DNA of 64,000 nt from Schistosoma mansoni (Eukaryota; Platyhelminthes; Trematoda; Strigeidida; Schistosomatidae), in assembly GCF_000237925.1 (NCBI RefSeq), contig NC_031498.1:19430837-19494836 (forward strand), written 5' to 3'. Both the position numbers and the translations under genes were made by a program. Positions within the stretch are counted from its first letter, which is position 1. Each line of letters starts with the position of its first letter. Below are positions 20,464-32,294 of this stretch, piece after piece. The notes below the pieces were generated by a model. That model made no database searches. It was given only the letters and a program-made list of their open reading frames with translations, and was not told the origin of the DNA.

Positions 20464-21548
20464 TTATCGTCCACGTCCTGGACTTCGCCCACTGTTTGGT
20501 CTCCTCTTGCCTATCAATGAAAGAATATATTGTTTAGTAGGAATACTAGTAGATTTTGCATTGTGCACAAACTGAAAAAGTGATAATGTTTTCTTTTATG
20601 CTGCTGAGTTAAAAGGCGCCAACAGTCTGTTAGCTTAAATGTGCACTGCCATTTAGATTTTGTCGCGTTGATGACTGCTTAAGTTAACTTACTAACTCTT
20701 GTTAACTAATTGTATCTATCCTGATTTGACACACTGGACAAACAGTTTTTAATTAAATTCTTTTTAAAATACAACACCTCACAGCGAAATAACTTGCCCT
20801 CCTGTTTATATGCGTACGACAGCTTCGTAGTCATACAATATCGTTATTTATAGTTTGGAGAACAGTGTCAAAAATATTAACATCACATATATAAGCGATG
20901 TTCAAGAATCTCTGAATAAAATAGGTAGTGAGTTATGTGACAGATTTTTAATGGTAGATTACACAGACTTAAAAAATCTAATAAATCCACACTTATTACT
21001 ACGTACAAATTAGATAAGAACTAGTACTTCATAACTTTTCATCTCTCAATTGCTGAAAATCTCAATTCATGTAGTATGTTTATTAAACTTGATATTGTAA
21101 GGAAAAGATTTCATTTCCTATCACAGAGTTTATATCAGTAATCTCAGATGAACTAACAAATAATGGTCTCATTAAGACAGAATTGTCTTGATTCTTTGAA
21201 TTAATGATGTGTTAATCGATTTAAATATTATGTAAAATATTTGTTTATGTCGTCTAGTAAAAATGTTTACCGTATAAGTGTTCACATAAAAAATTTATGT
21301 TTACCTAGTGATTGTTACAATGCACCCCGACGTGTTAATTGATACATAATTAAAAAAATACGTGTTAAAGACAACAACAATAGGTTGGTTTGAAAAAACT
21401 GACCGCACAAACAACAACATGTGTCATTACGGCGTGGTGATCGCGATGCCCATCGATTCGGGTATGGGGATGCACCCCTGCTGGTAGGCGTTCCACTCCG
21501 ACTAGGATTTCCTGGTTGCTGTCGAACAACTTGGTCTTTCTGTGGCAT
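20464..21548 (-). CDS. 63-residue Arg/Ser/Pro-rich protein with CCCxC motif, two exons
   Basis: Exon 1 (21548-21404) starts at ATG and gives 48 codons plus one base before the donor GTCAGT. Exon 2 (20510-20464) follows the acceptor TTCATTGATAG and completes the split Gly codon, then 14 residues and TAA. The product has an early QPG, a Ser/Arg/Pro-rich middle (PSRSGTPTSRGASPYP, ASRSPRR), a cluster CCCLC, and a basic tail GRSPGRGR. It is strongly basic, has no signal peptide or membrane segment, and resembles nucleic-acid-binding or protamine-like tails in composition only. A TATA-like box lies upstream and an AATAAA downstream. The exon 1 paralogue at 17.2 kb ends in the same phase. I do not recognise the family; function unknown. 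Confidence 0.6.
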
Positions 21549-21574
21549 ATTATAAAAGTTTATTTGCATATAGA

Positions 21575-21584
21575 CTTTTATATA
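21575..21584 (-). promoter_or_regulatory. TATA-like box upstream of the 63-residue gene
   Basis: The reverse strand reads TATATAAAAG, ending 26 nt before the ATG. If used, the transcript leader would be only a few bases, so either translation starts almost at the cap or the box is fortuitous. Confidence 0.35.
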
Positions 21585-24525
21585 CTTGGACTTCGAGTGC
21601 ACGAACTAGTTATCCAATCAAAGATGTTTCCAACCAATTTATCAAGCTGGGTGATGTACTTTACAAGTATCCATTTATTTGTGAACGAATCTTCATAAAA
21701 TTGTTAGCTTTTGTCCTTGGTAGGTTACTTTTCACCTGGTGAAGGGTACTTAATGACTAAAACTCTTAGAGTACCAATTGCAAGTAAATCCGATCACATG
21801 ACAACATCATTAGTGCAGGTGAACCATTCAGGAAAACAACTGTTTTATATAGTAACTTTGCCTTGATTATTGCAATTCAATGAGCAAGTAGATAGGTCAA
21901 GGAAAATCCATAAATAAAGCCATGTTTTCTCAAATTTATCTACTGAAAAATCTAAATGGAGTGGTGGATTTGTGGCTAAAGAATTCGGATTTCAATTATT
22001 AGGTGACAGGTTAAAACTCCACTTCACCTACTTCGGTTTTAGATATCGAGTAATGGTTGAGTTCCGTAGCTTCTTCTCGAAAACCCAAACCAGTTAGCAA
22101 GATGAATTTAGGAGATATTTTGGTTGAGTAAATGAACTGAAGTTAGTCATAATTAGAAATAGGATAAACAAAAGTAGTGATAGGAACTGCAAGAGACTTG
22201 TGATGATTAGCCAGAGTAATCAGTTAAATGAAGGAGTTAAATTTCTGTCAAATAGGAAGAGAGAGATCGGTAAATCTCTCGTGAACACATCTGAGCAAAC
22301 GTTTTCAGAGTTTGTTAGTATTAGGAATCCATAGGAAGTTATGTCACTCTCAGTTGGAAATCATTGCTTTTGCTTAAGCGAACCAACAAACAGACCCGAA
22401 ACTTGAATTTCACATGTTGACATTTGCTTTATCATCATCGAATACGTTACGTTTTAATTTCACCTTGTCCACTGCTTCCAAAGGTTGCGTGAAATCTGTG
22501 TGTGCAGAAGTAATGTAGATATCCTTGACAAGGTGTGACTTGATGATTTCCAATAAATTAAACATTGAGTAGATTGTTGATGTTAGAAATAATGATATAT
22601 TTGTCATATCCCAGTGAGTAGAAAATTAGATTTCCGACGCTTCGTGGCTCCGTGTAAGCCATATCTTCTGAGAACATAATTAAACAGACTAAATTAATAC
22701 AAATTTAAGTAGTACAATGGGGTTGAGCGAAAATATTTAGTTCAATCAAAAACAGGTCTGGTCAAGTCAATATCATGTCTCTCCAGTCAGGGTGATTTTC
22801 CTGAGACATTCCTGTCTGTTTGTGTATATGTTATGAGTGTGAAGGACATGTCATTTGCGTTGTATAGAAGTAATGTCCAGTAAAAATGCCTTATCTACAG
22901 AAATCGATAAGTCATTACCAAAAGACCAGTCTTCTTTCTATTCCTCATACGTATCAAGACGAAGGTCAAATAAAAATAGAGAAAGCCATAGAGGTAGTTC
23001 ACTATTCCTATAGTATTAAGTGAAAAACATATCAGACTGCTGAGGCTTCACGAAATTCGAGAAGCTTGAGTTTGGTTATTTGTTGAGTACGTTGAGTGGA
23101 CCTAATGTCTCGTGTCAATCGGATTCCGATAAATCTCACTACTAAATGCCTATTTCATGTTTCCTGAAAAATGGTAGAATAGTCTTAGTTAGATCCATCC
23201 TTTTACTCTGCCAATGAAACTACTGTCGTAAATAAGATCCTAATGAAATAAAAAGAATTTCTGCTGTCTTGCTAAAACCGTTACTTTTACTCATTTTGTC
23301 ATGGTAAGGTTGTTGATTAATAGTACGTAGCTCAGTACATCAAACTTAATAACTCAGAGTATTATTTATAAAGTCATGTTTTGAAAGGGCTTGAACGTAT
23401 TTATGCTCAAAACTTTAGATTGTGTTCTGTTTAATACCATTTTGATTAGCTTTAACCTCTGATAAAGACAATATCAACGGTAATTAATATATCCCTACAT
23501 CAGTATAAGACTGAAGCTACTCGAAGCTGAGTCTTCCTTGTGAAACATTTCATTGAAGAGTATATTCATCAGAACAAACACCCAAACAACAGAAGGACTT
23601 TAAGAGCAAATGATAGAACTTATCAGCTGTTGTTTCTTTAAATGTTTAAAATTGATAAAATTTCGAACACCCACAAAAACGAAATTAGTTTTTTCAGAAG
23701 TGTCTGATGATAATTTTGACATTGTAATATGAAGACCCATCAAGCTTTAGAAATATATAAAAGAGGAGTATTGTTTCAGGATCTATCATAATTAAGATTT
23801 ACCACTAATAGGTAATTAAAAAAAACTAACTGGTTAGAACTGATTCTTTTCAAGTAGTTAATAAGATATATTTTAGCTTAAATACTGAACGTGACGGTTG
23901 ATATTGTTAGCATTAAATGTTATCAATATAAAACAACTGGTTTTCTAGTGTCATATGAGGTGTTTATGGAGTGCTTCTTGGAGAACTAAAAGATGTTACT
24001 GAATTATTATTTATGGATTTATTGTTTCGAAATGAACATTTTACACTTCAATGAATTCGTATAACTTATTTCAACATTTAAAGATATGGAATAGATGTAA
24101 TAGACACAAATGAAAGATTTTGACGTATATCTACATAGATAATTTAAGGAGTCAATCAGTTTAATTCACAGAATCCACGTTTTCATTTAGTACAAATAAA
24201 AATGCATAGATCAATGCCGCTTCACTGTACAACACTAGAATTATTACTTCTTTGGAAATTACAGATTTTGTCCACGTTTACGATACAAAATACATAGTCA
24301 TAGTGATCATTACCATGATTAACTCCAGTCAGTTCCCATTCGTTTTTCTTGGACTCCGTTATTCGTCTCTAAGTTTACGTTTCGAAATTCGCCTACACTC
24401 AAAGTTGTTTTAATTGAGAAGCACTGAGCACTCATTATAAGGTAACCAGTATCGCTGTTGCGACTTTTGTTTAAGGTAGAATCCGGTCTATCCAAATTCT
24501 ATATACACGTTTTGTTATTTTCATA
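21585..24525. other. AT-rich DNA with one dispersed repeat fragment
   Basis: Apart from the repeat fragment at 22600-22680 nothing is recognised. Short open frames here have no splice or domain support. Confidence 0.4.
22600..22680 (-). repeat. Dispersed repeat fragment (partner 13170-13262)
   Basis: The reverse complement carries ATGGCTTACA, GCCACGAAGCGTC and TTTCTACTCACTGGGATAT, matching the plus-strand fragment at 13.2 kb with a few substitutions. Confidence 0.6.
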
Positions 24526-24780
24526 ATGAGAGGATTTATCTTATATCTAGTTGATTCTTGGAGAAGCATAGATCTGTATTTGTTTCCTAACTACTATCCA
24601 CATTTACATGAAGACTTTGAACAACCATACGTTGCTTGGAAAATATTAGGGCGTAGATTGACCTTTCCTAGACCGCATAATGAATATTTTAAAATCACTT
24701 ATTTAGATAATTCCTCTCCTGTTTGTGTATACAGTTTGCTGCACGTTGAACTTTTGCCCCAAACTTATGAATCTCAATGA
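24526..24780 (+). CDS. Open reading frame, 84 codons, unrecognised
   Basis: ATG to TGA with 84 residues rich in aromatic residues (for example WKILGRRLTFPRPHNEYF). No domain, signal peptide or paralogue in the window was recognised, and no TATA box or polyadenylation signal was identified nearby. It could be chance, a decayed transposon piece or a small gene. Confidence 0.2.
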   Translation: MRGFILYLVDSWRSIDLYLFPNYYPHLHEDFEQPYVAWKILGRRLTFPRPHNEYFKITYLDNSSPVCVYSLLHVELLPQTYESQ

Positions 24781-26911
24781 GAGTTGGAACTTCTCAATAC
24801 GTGTTGTGGTTTGATGGTATAATTAAGTGAATGAGAAATGTTTCTTGAACGAAGACGTTATACGAATTCATGGGTGATTATCTAACAGAGAATATAGTAT
24901 ACGCCTTCACACGATAACTTGTCCCAACTCAATAGAGTCAAAAATAAGTCTCTTTCACTACCTTATCTTGATTTGACTATTTAGTATCTTTTGCCTCATC
25001 TACTTGTTCCGTGTAATTATAAATAAATCTGAGACCAACAGTTAGATTAACTAAGAAACCTGAAACTGACCATAATTCACACCAATTTAAACTAGGCGAG
25101 ATGTATTTACAGACACCACATAAACTTATCAGTACTATACCAATATTTAATTAAGGAGAGGGCATGAAGTCCTACTCACTTTATTTTTATTCGTAAAAAC
25201 CTAGAGGACCCTCTATTATCTCATTTATCTAGTATTTGATACTGCTTATTTTTGACTTATCTACAACTGAGATATGCATAATCTCTACATTCTAGTTTAG
25301 TTATTAGATAGATCTCGTCTAAATTAAAACGAGACAGGTGTCAAAACTATTCGATATCCAACTATTTGCTGATTGCTATCAGTCTGTAGTGAGAATAAAC
25401 TGCAGTGATCAAAGGAATTTAATTTCAAAAAACTGTTTGCAACAGAGATGAAATTTCCGTTATGTGTGTAAGACCAAAATCATGAAATTGTCATGAGAAC
25501 CGCCCTCCTAAAGGGTTCAATTAAATTTTTACTTGTATAATATCGTCAACTGTCTTAGATTTAAAATATGTTCAGAACTAATTGGAATTCTAATAATCCT
25601 TATTAGATAAAGACTAAATGTATGAAAATCTATTGGTTGTTCTTTGGTGAATAAGTTTTTCTTCTACATGTTTAAGGAGCATTTATCGGATAGTTGTTTT
25701 AGGGTACTTTATGTAGTCCAAACTCTAAATTGTCTTTTAAATTAATAATTATTGTTTGTCTTTTACCACTCAAAAATTACGCTTCGTTAAATATGAATGG
25801 ACTTTTTAATTTTGTAGACAAAATGTTCTATCGATTCACCTAATGCGATTTATAAATAGTGAGACGTTGCGATTACGTATTTTCCTGTCTCAATCATGAG
25901 ATGCAAAATGAGAATAGTCAGAATTACCTTTGGCTGTTCACTTGGGTTTCTCCGTTTGTGGTTAACATATCAAACGAGTTTAGTAAACACTGAATAAGTC
26001 TTTTTCAGTTATTAAATATGTGATCTCTAATGCATCGATTTGTCTTCTCCTCTTAGATATAACAACGTTGTTGTATTTAAAGTCCAAGTTAAAGTAGATT
26101 AGCATGTTTATAAATGGTTTCAACTGGCTTATCGTCTTCTAAGCAATGTTCTCTAACAACTCATCTTTGTCGAGCATTTATCTACAAACAATTCTGAGCA
26201 AATTTATACGCTAAATTCCCATTAGTCAATAAATATGCGGCAATCAGTGTTTTAGAACATTTTAACGTCCATTTAGTGAGTGAATTCCGGATATTGGAAC
26301 GTGATTTTCGCTAAACACTTTATTGTAAGCATCTGGAGTCATCTACATCAATCTGTTAAGAATACATCCGTGTAGCATGTTCCAGCATGCTGAACAAAAA
26401 AAACCAAAGTATAGCATAGGATACGAGATGAAATCCTCAGTAAAAGTTACACCCTAATGTGCAGCATTTTTGCATATTATGGACGGAAAAGAGCCAGGAA
26501 GTGGTGGATATAGGACGCTTGCTGAACGATGGTGGTGTGACGGATAACTCCTGTCACAATTTCCGGTCATCGATTATACAACCCACCAGAACAGTCACAA
26601 GCAGCTAGTCTTTAAACCCGACTCTTCCTAACAAGAATCCCATAAAACTAAGTGATAACCGACAGTTCACTTTGTGTGTGAACAAATCATGAGGTTCCTC
26701 ATATATTTATGAAGGTTCTCAAAACGATACCATTCCTCTTTCCTTTGTCTGGTCTGTTCTTTTTAAAAGTGTAGTGAACACCCATTCAGCTACCATGAAT
26801 ATAATCTTGTTGTCAATAAGTGCTTCTGAAGTAATCAATAAATAACTACTTATCTTAGAACTTACACACAAAATTTCAAAAAATTATGATGCGAAGAAGC
26901 TGCTGTAACAA
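24781..26911. other. AT-rich DNA left of the large inverted repeat
   Basis: No gene or repeat is supported. Confidence 0.45.
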
Positions 26912-29639
26912 AACTGTTAATTGAATCGAATGAAGAACACTACTCTCCATGATAAGCACGGTCAACGGTCGAAGGTTAACTTGTTCAGTAACCCTATTCG
27001 GTACCTCAGAATACTTAGTGTTTAGTCACATACTTAAGCGAACTAGATGGGACCAAAACACCTGGTTTGTCTTTCCTACCTAGCGTAGCATTGGAATGTC
27101 AAATCTTTCCAAACTTTTCCGTGTCCAGTGACATACTACAGACTCCCTTGAGCTTGGGCTTAAAAGAACAATTTTCCATGAAGTTGAGAATTTGAAACCT
27201 GTAAATTCTGAGCAAAAAATACAAGTCAGCTCTGGATTTTGGAAAGATCAGTAAGCACTCAGTTGCCAAAACGTCACACAAAACCTGACGCTTCTTCCCT
27301 TACGACTAAAGCGCACTATGTAGTAGGATTGGATATCAGAGGCCGACTTCCCTTGAATCTAGGGGTTTCAGTTAGCTGCTGAACTCAGCAATGTGTTTTG
27401 ATAGACAGACCTTCCTCTATACTTTTTGTTTAGTCTGATAGTACTCGTGATGAGCCGAATGTGATTTCACACACGGTAATGGTTAATCACATATCTTTAG
27501 AGTGCCTGACTGTGATTGTTTATATTTTATTTAAAAATTATCAAATGTTATTATTTTTTCTTTTAAAAGGTATGTACTCGTAAAAGAAAGCCTTATATTG
27601 TATAAATCCAGTCTATCTATAAGGAAGGTGACTGAGCTTTAAAAAAAAACGTCATTTGGGTTCGAAGAAATCTGAAACAAATTTGTATAAGGTTTCGGAA
27701 TGAAATTTATGCACGCGATACGTGTCTTCTAAGAGAAATCCAAACAACTAGTTTTGAATATGTGGATGCCATTAGGACTATCAAATGTGATAGCAGCAGA
27801 ATCGACCAGTCTGTATGCAACTACATTTCACAAGTATGTTTTCACTTGAAGATAAAACTCTCTATGAAGGACATATTAAATGAGCATTTTGACAATATGT
27901 TTCATGTGAAGTACGCCAGTTATTCACCTGTTCTATTTTAGATGTTCGGAGTATATGGGTGGTTGTGTGTCGTTGGTACCTCAGGCATTCATTCTTGTGT
28001 AGTTGTATACTACCATATGGTAAACTCATCAGCTTCAAGAGGACTCAACGTGATTATACGCCTCATTAATTGTACCAGATTGCAAACTGATGGACGTGAT
28101 TAATCGAGATTTCTTGGATAGATTTTCAGACAGCTGCAGAAGCTAATGATAAACAATCAACACAGTTCCTAAAACACACCCCACCTCATCATATACAACA
28201 CTACAGTCCAATTTGGCCTCTATATGCTCTTAGACATAATATTCATCCTTTAAATCAGTACATAATTGAAACGTATTTTGTAGAAGACAATTTGCATCGA
28301 ATAAAAAATTGTTTTCAAACTTTTGCAAATAGGGACTACAGTAGGAATGGCTAAGTTACGACATATTTACGTCTAACTGGAATTTCGAGGACATGAAGTT
28401 TTTGAAGCTCACTTTAGCAATATCTCTACCTAAGGAGAAGAGTTAAGAAGCGATTAGCGCTATGATATCACTTGATTCAATACTAACACCAGTGTAATCA
28501 ACAGTCCTACTAGATGAGTTCAGTACAACTTATTAGAGTTAGAATCAAGAAACGAATGATGTGTGATTCTGAAAAACAAAAACGTATAAGATACATTCGA
28601 TCATGAATATGACTGCGCTTCGAGAAAGCTCTCAGATGAGCAAACAAAACTTCAGGGACTACTAATCATCCGCCAGTTTCCTATGCATAATGACGGTCTT
28701 TTTCAATTGAACCAAAAACGTGTACGCGCTTTCGGCTGATAAAACAGATGGATATCATATTCAGCTACTTAATGATAATTAAGAGATAGATAATTGACAT
28801 CTTACTAAACTAATTCCTATTGAAATTTTCCAATATGTAAGGCAACACTAGCACACGACATTATGACATTCTTGCTATGTCATGCTTAAATAGTACGGTG
28901 ACTAATCCCTTTTATGATCATTCGTGCTTATGTGAAGTATTCAGGTTGCAAAATTGAGCAGTAAAACTGATAGCTGGCGATCTTTCGACAATAAGAATTC
29001 AAAGTCAGTGACATTATTTCCTTCATCTTGTGATCTTTTACTATACTTGTCATTTCGCCGTTTCTTTTATCCTGTTGGTCTGTTTTGCGAATGTGGTGAC
29101 CTAATTGGACGGATCAGCTCATCGGGACTTATGTTCTCCAACTAGTCTGCAAAGTACGATATAATACTTAGTGGTAAAAGTTTAAAAGCCTAACGTTTTC
29201 ATAAGATCAACACATTATGCAGGAAATGAGACACGCCTTTGCACTCATTGAAATCTTCCGTACTTAAGCAGTATACGCATATGTATCTTTGTTAAAATTT
29301 AGAAAAATTAATAGCCAGACAGTGCACGTAGATGCGAAAATCGAATACACTCTATTTGAAAAATGTATGCATTTTGAAACAATCACAAATGTAATTCAAA
29401 CGCATTAGATAGTTATACGAAAACAAGTATACGAAACAAAAGTTGAATATTACGCTATGCATATACCAACATAAGAAAGGTGGACATAACTAACAGTTCT
29501 GATGGAATCCAGTTCCTAGTTATGTATAAACGACATCTTAGCGAACCAAGCAACGACGCAAAGTATGACAGCTACAATAAGTGTAGATGGTACCAACAGG
29601 ATATAGTACAAATAGTACATAATTGGTGATAGCTGTAAA
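26912..29639 (+). repeat. Large inverted repeat, left arm (2,728 bp)
   Basis: The reverse complement matches 41855-46684 end to end once the LTR element in the right arm is removed. Arm lengths then agree exactly at 2,728 bp, with only scattered single-base differences (five seen while reading). The arm contains no recognised gene; short frames at 27099-27281 and 28954-29145 occur in both arms simply because the DNA is duplicated. Position 28765 holds the empty target site (GATAT) of the right-arm insertion. Confidence 0.95.
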
Positions 29640-29989
29640 GTCATTCTGCAGTCTTCAAGTCAAACGGTTATGAAAATCGTGGTGATCATTGAACGCTATT
29701 AAGCCTGCCAAATTCTGATTATCTTTCAAAGGGGAGTCAATAGGTGAGATTGTTATTCTGTATTCAACTAGTTTTTTGATTATCGGGATGACTCACGTAA
29801 CCTTGAAGTAGCACCATGTTGATAGAACGCGCTACTCTCCCTGAAACGTAATAATTGTTCGAATGGTGTCGAACGGAGTCGAAGAAACTGTTGCTTCACG
29901 AGCTTCCGTATCCAGTAGCAGTGGATCGGCAATACTTTCAGGCAGGAACCAAGGCATATAAATCTTGATAGAGGGAAAAAGAAGAAATT

Positions 29990-30450
29990 CAATAATCATA
30001 ATAAGATGTTATCCTTAGTTCTTAAGAATAGGTCAAGTTTCCTCCTAAAGGACTCCTGGGAAGTCGCTTGAACTAAATCAGTTGGCAGAGAATTTCAGCA
30101 TTTGACAACTCTTAAGGAGTGGAAGTTGTGGCTTCCGTCAAACTAGCTGAAAACGAGCTGCAAATTTGCTAGTGAATGGTTCGTTAGAAAGGCACTTTTG
30201 TTGCAGTCGATGTAAGACTTCAAATCTTAGGGTACCAACACTTCTCAATATTTTTCAACTTGCGATACTTCTAGAGAGGAGTTTTCTAAGTTGTAACTGT
30301 AGTCCGCAACATGTCGCAGATGGACTACTTTACACTTTGAAGTGTTAAAGTTAAGTCAATTGTTGTCTGCTATCGCGCAACCTGGTGAAGGATTGAATTG
30401 TCGCAACGTGGAACATTATCGAACTGAAGTGTATAGTTGCAAAGAGAAGC
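29990..30450 (-). pseudogene. CR1-type ORF2 C-terminal remnant
   Basis: The reverse strand has NSLPTDLVQATSQESFRRKL, the conserved C-terminal end of CR1-like ORF2 proteins (compare EWNSLPQHVVEAPSVNSFK of the element ending at 41736). Upstream codons are broken by stops. It is a short dead fragment lying in the inverted-repeat spacer. Confidence 0.6.
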
Positions 30451-30548
30451 AAATGTGCTGAATAATAAAATGAGTGTAAATACTGTGAATAGACATATGG
30501 GAATTATAGATAGATGTAGGTGAATAGAGATTTCCTAAAATGATAATG

Positions 30549-30803
30549 TCAATGGTAAAAACGATTGGGACTGTTGTTATAGTAGTAATATAGTTCTAGA
30601 CATGTACCAGGTTCATCTGTTCCTTGTATGCCATGAAGGTCCACGACCTCATCCACCGACTTGCAGCTCTTGTCCAGTACCACACACCTAAACTCAAAAT
30701 TGTTCACCGGGTCGTTTAAATCAGGAATGCAATGCTTCTGGAACATCTGTAACCAAAGACTTGTAAACTCCACGCTTCCGTTCTGATCAGTATAACCATT
30801 CAA
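30549..30803 (-). CDS. Exon-like open frame, 84 codons, unrecognised
   Basis: The reverse strand is open for 84 codons to TGA. A possible acceptor CCTGTATGACAG precedes the first codons, and G+C is higher than around it. Segments such as LWLQMFQKHCIPDLNDP, CVVLDKSC and DLHGIQGTDEPG look like folded soluble protein rather than noise. I do not recognise the family. It may be a host exon or part of a transposon protein, and its position beside two CR1 elements favours the second. Confidence 0.3.
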   Translation of the reverse strand: MNGYTDQNGSVEFTSLWLQMFQKHCIPDLNDPVNNFEFRCVVLDKSCKSVDEVVDLHGIQGTDEPGTCLELYYYYNNSPNRFYH

Positions 30804-31109
30804 CTGTCATACAGGTTTTCTATGCCACAGAAACTCTCAATTTACTATAGTACTATTAATTTCAGTTTAAATTACACGTTCGAAATCTACTCAACTCTTT
30901 CGCGCTATTTAAAAAGGACAGTGGTATTTTTCCTCGTTGAGTAAATTCTATTGTTTTGATCGTTATTAACGTATCAAGACTACTGTTCATACTTTGATTG
31001 AATTTCTTTCAGTTGAAGTATTCGTTCAGAGTATCATTTTTGGTCTCTAAAATAGTTTATCGTCGGTACTCCAGAGTACCCTGTTTTTTCTATTGTATCC
31101 GTTAGCACT

Positions 31110-32294
31110 TTGGTCCTTATTACAGTTTTTCTATTTTTTGGTCAAAGTTCACTCTTTTCCCCTCAAATGACTGGAAGGTGCAACAAAAGCATTTGCCAGC
31201 GTTCAGGCTGTCAATATGCCGTTGACAGCGGCATGCAGTGTGACGAGTGCAAAGGATGGTACCACGAAGTTTGCACTAATCTAACGCCTGCGGCTTTTAA
31301 GCGGTTCCGTAAGAATGGATGCATATGGCTATGTCAACAGTGCTGTTTGAATGCGAATAGCCTGTTAACCGAGGCCATCTCAATGGTCAATGCCGCAAAA
31401 AAGTGTCTCGGCAAGCGCGGTTGGGACACATCGGTCAGAACTCGATCTGTCGACACGTAGATTGACATATGGCAGGGCCAGGTGAATCCAAAAAATACTG
31501 ACCCACACTGTCCAAAGGAGGAAGGACAGCCTCCAAAGAGGTCTGTCACAACCAGAAACTCGAGAAAAAAAGTCTCTTTTGTCCCTCGTATCAAAAATGG
31601 TACCCAGAAGGGAACTTCCGGAACCCAAAATCGCAAGGCTCGATCGGTTTCCAGCGCAAAAGATAGCCCAACCTCCCAAGTCGTCCTGAACCTTCCGGAA
31701 TCCCATAGTACGCCTGACGCGACTGTGGTTACTACTCCAAAGAACGTCGACGATTGGGTACGGATCGTAGGGAAAAAACGGCAAAATGACGAAAAAGGGA
31801 ATCCTACCCCCACCAAAAAGGTCGAAAAGCCGAAGTCTGATCACAGCGACAGATCAGTCATTTTCCATAGAGTCAGGGAGAGTGAGAGCTCAGAACCGAA
31901 AGCTCGTTTTGAGCACGACATTGGGTTGATAAAACAACTACTCAACCAAGTTATGCCCCAAAACATCTCCGGAGTCACCTTGCTAAAGGTGTATAGACTA
32001 GGAAACCTGGCGCATCTGAAGCCTAGTCAGTCTAGACTGCTCAAAGTCGTTTTCAAATCCCAAAACGAACGCGACCTAATCTTAGAAAATGGACACAAAT
32101 TAAAGGGTTCAGGAGTCTTTCTCCGTAAGGACTTACCGTTGGCGGACCGTTTAAAAAGACGGGAAGCCGAAAAAGAACTACAGCTCAGATTAGACACTGG
32201 CGAAAAAGACCTGAAAGTTGTAAATTTTCGGGTTGTGAGGCTTCGGCAGAGGATGATGCTGAAGCCACTCTGGGTGAAACACGAGGCCACTTAA
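31110..32294 (+). pseudogene. CR1 ORF1 (PHD-like finger and RNA-binding-like region)
   Basis: The first block has a Cys/His finger (CNKSICQRSGCQYAV, MQCDECKGWYHEVC, WLCQQCC) of the PHD type known in CR1 ORF1 proteins. A TAG at 31458-31460 interrupts it, but the same frame stays open on both sides. The second block ends with a basic region and a motif RKDLPLADRLKRREAEKEL shared in pattern with the ORF1-like remnant at 47-48 kb. ORF1 proteins bind element RNA. It overlaps the start of ORF2 in another frame near 32260. Confidence 0.75.

Noticed and set aside
27099-29145. 60- and 63-codon frames present in both arms of the large inverted repeat
   Set aside because: Duplication of the DNA explains their identity; no domain, splice signal or codon pattern supports them.
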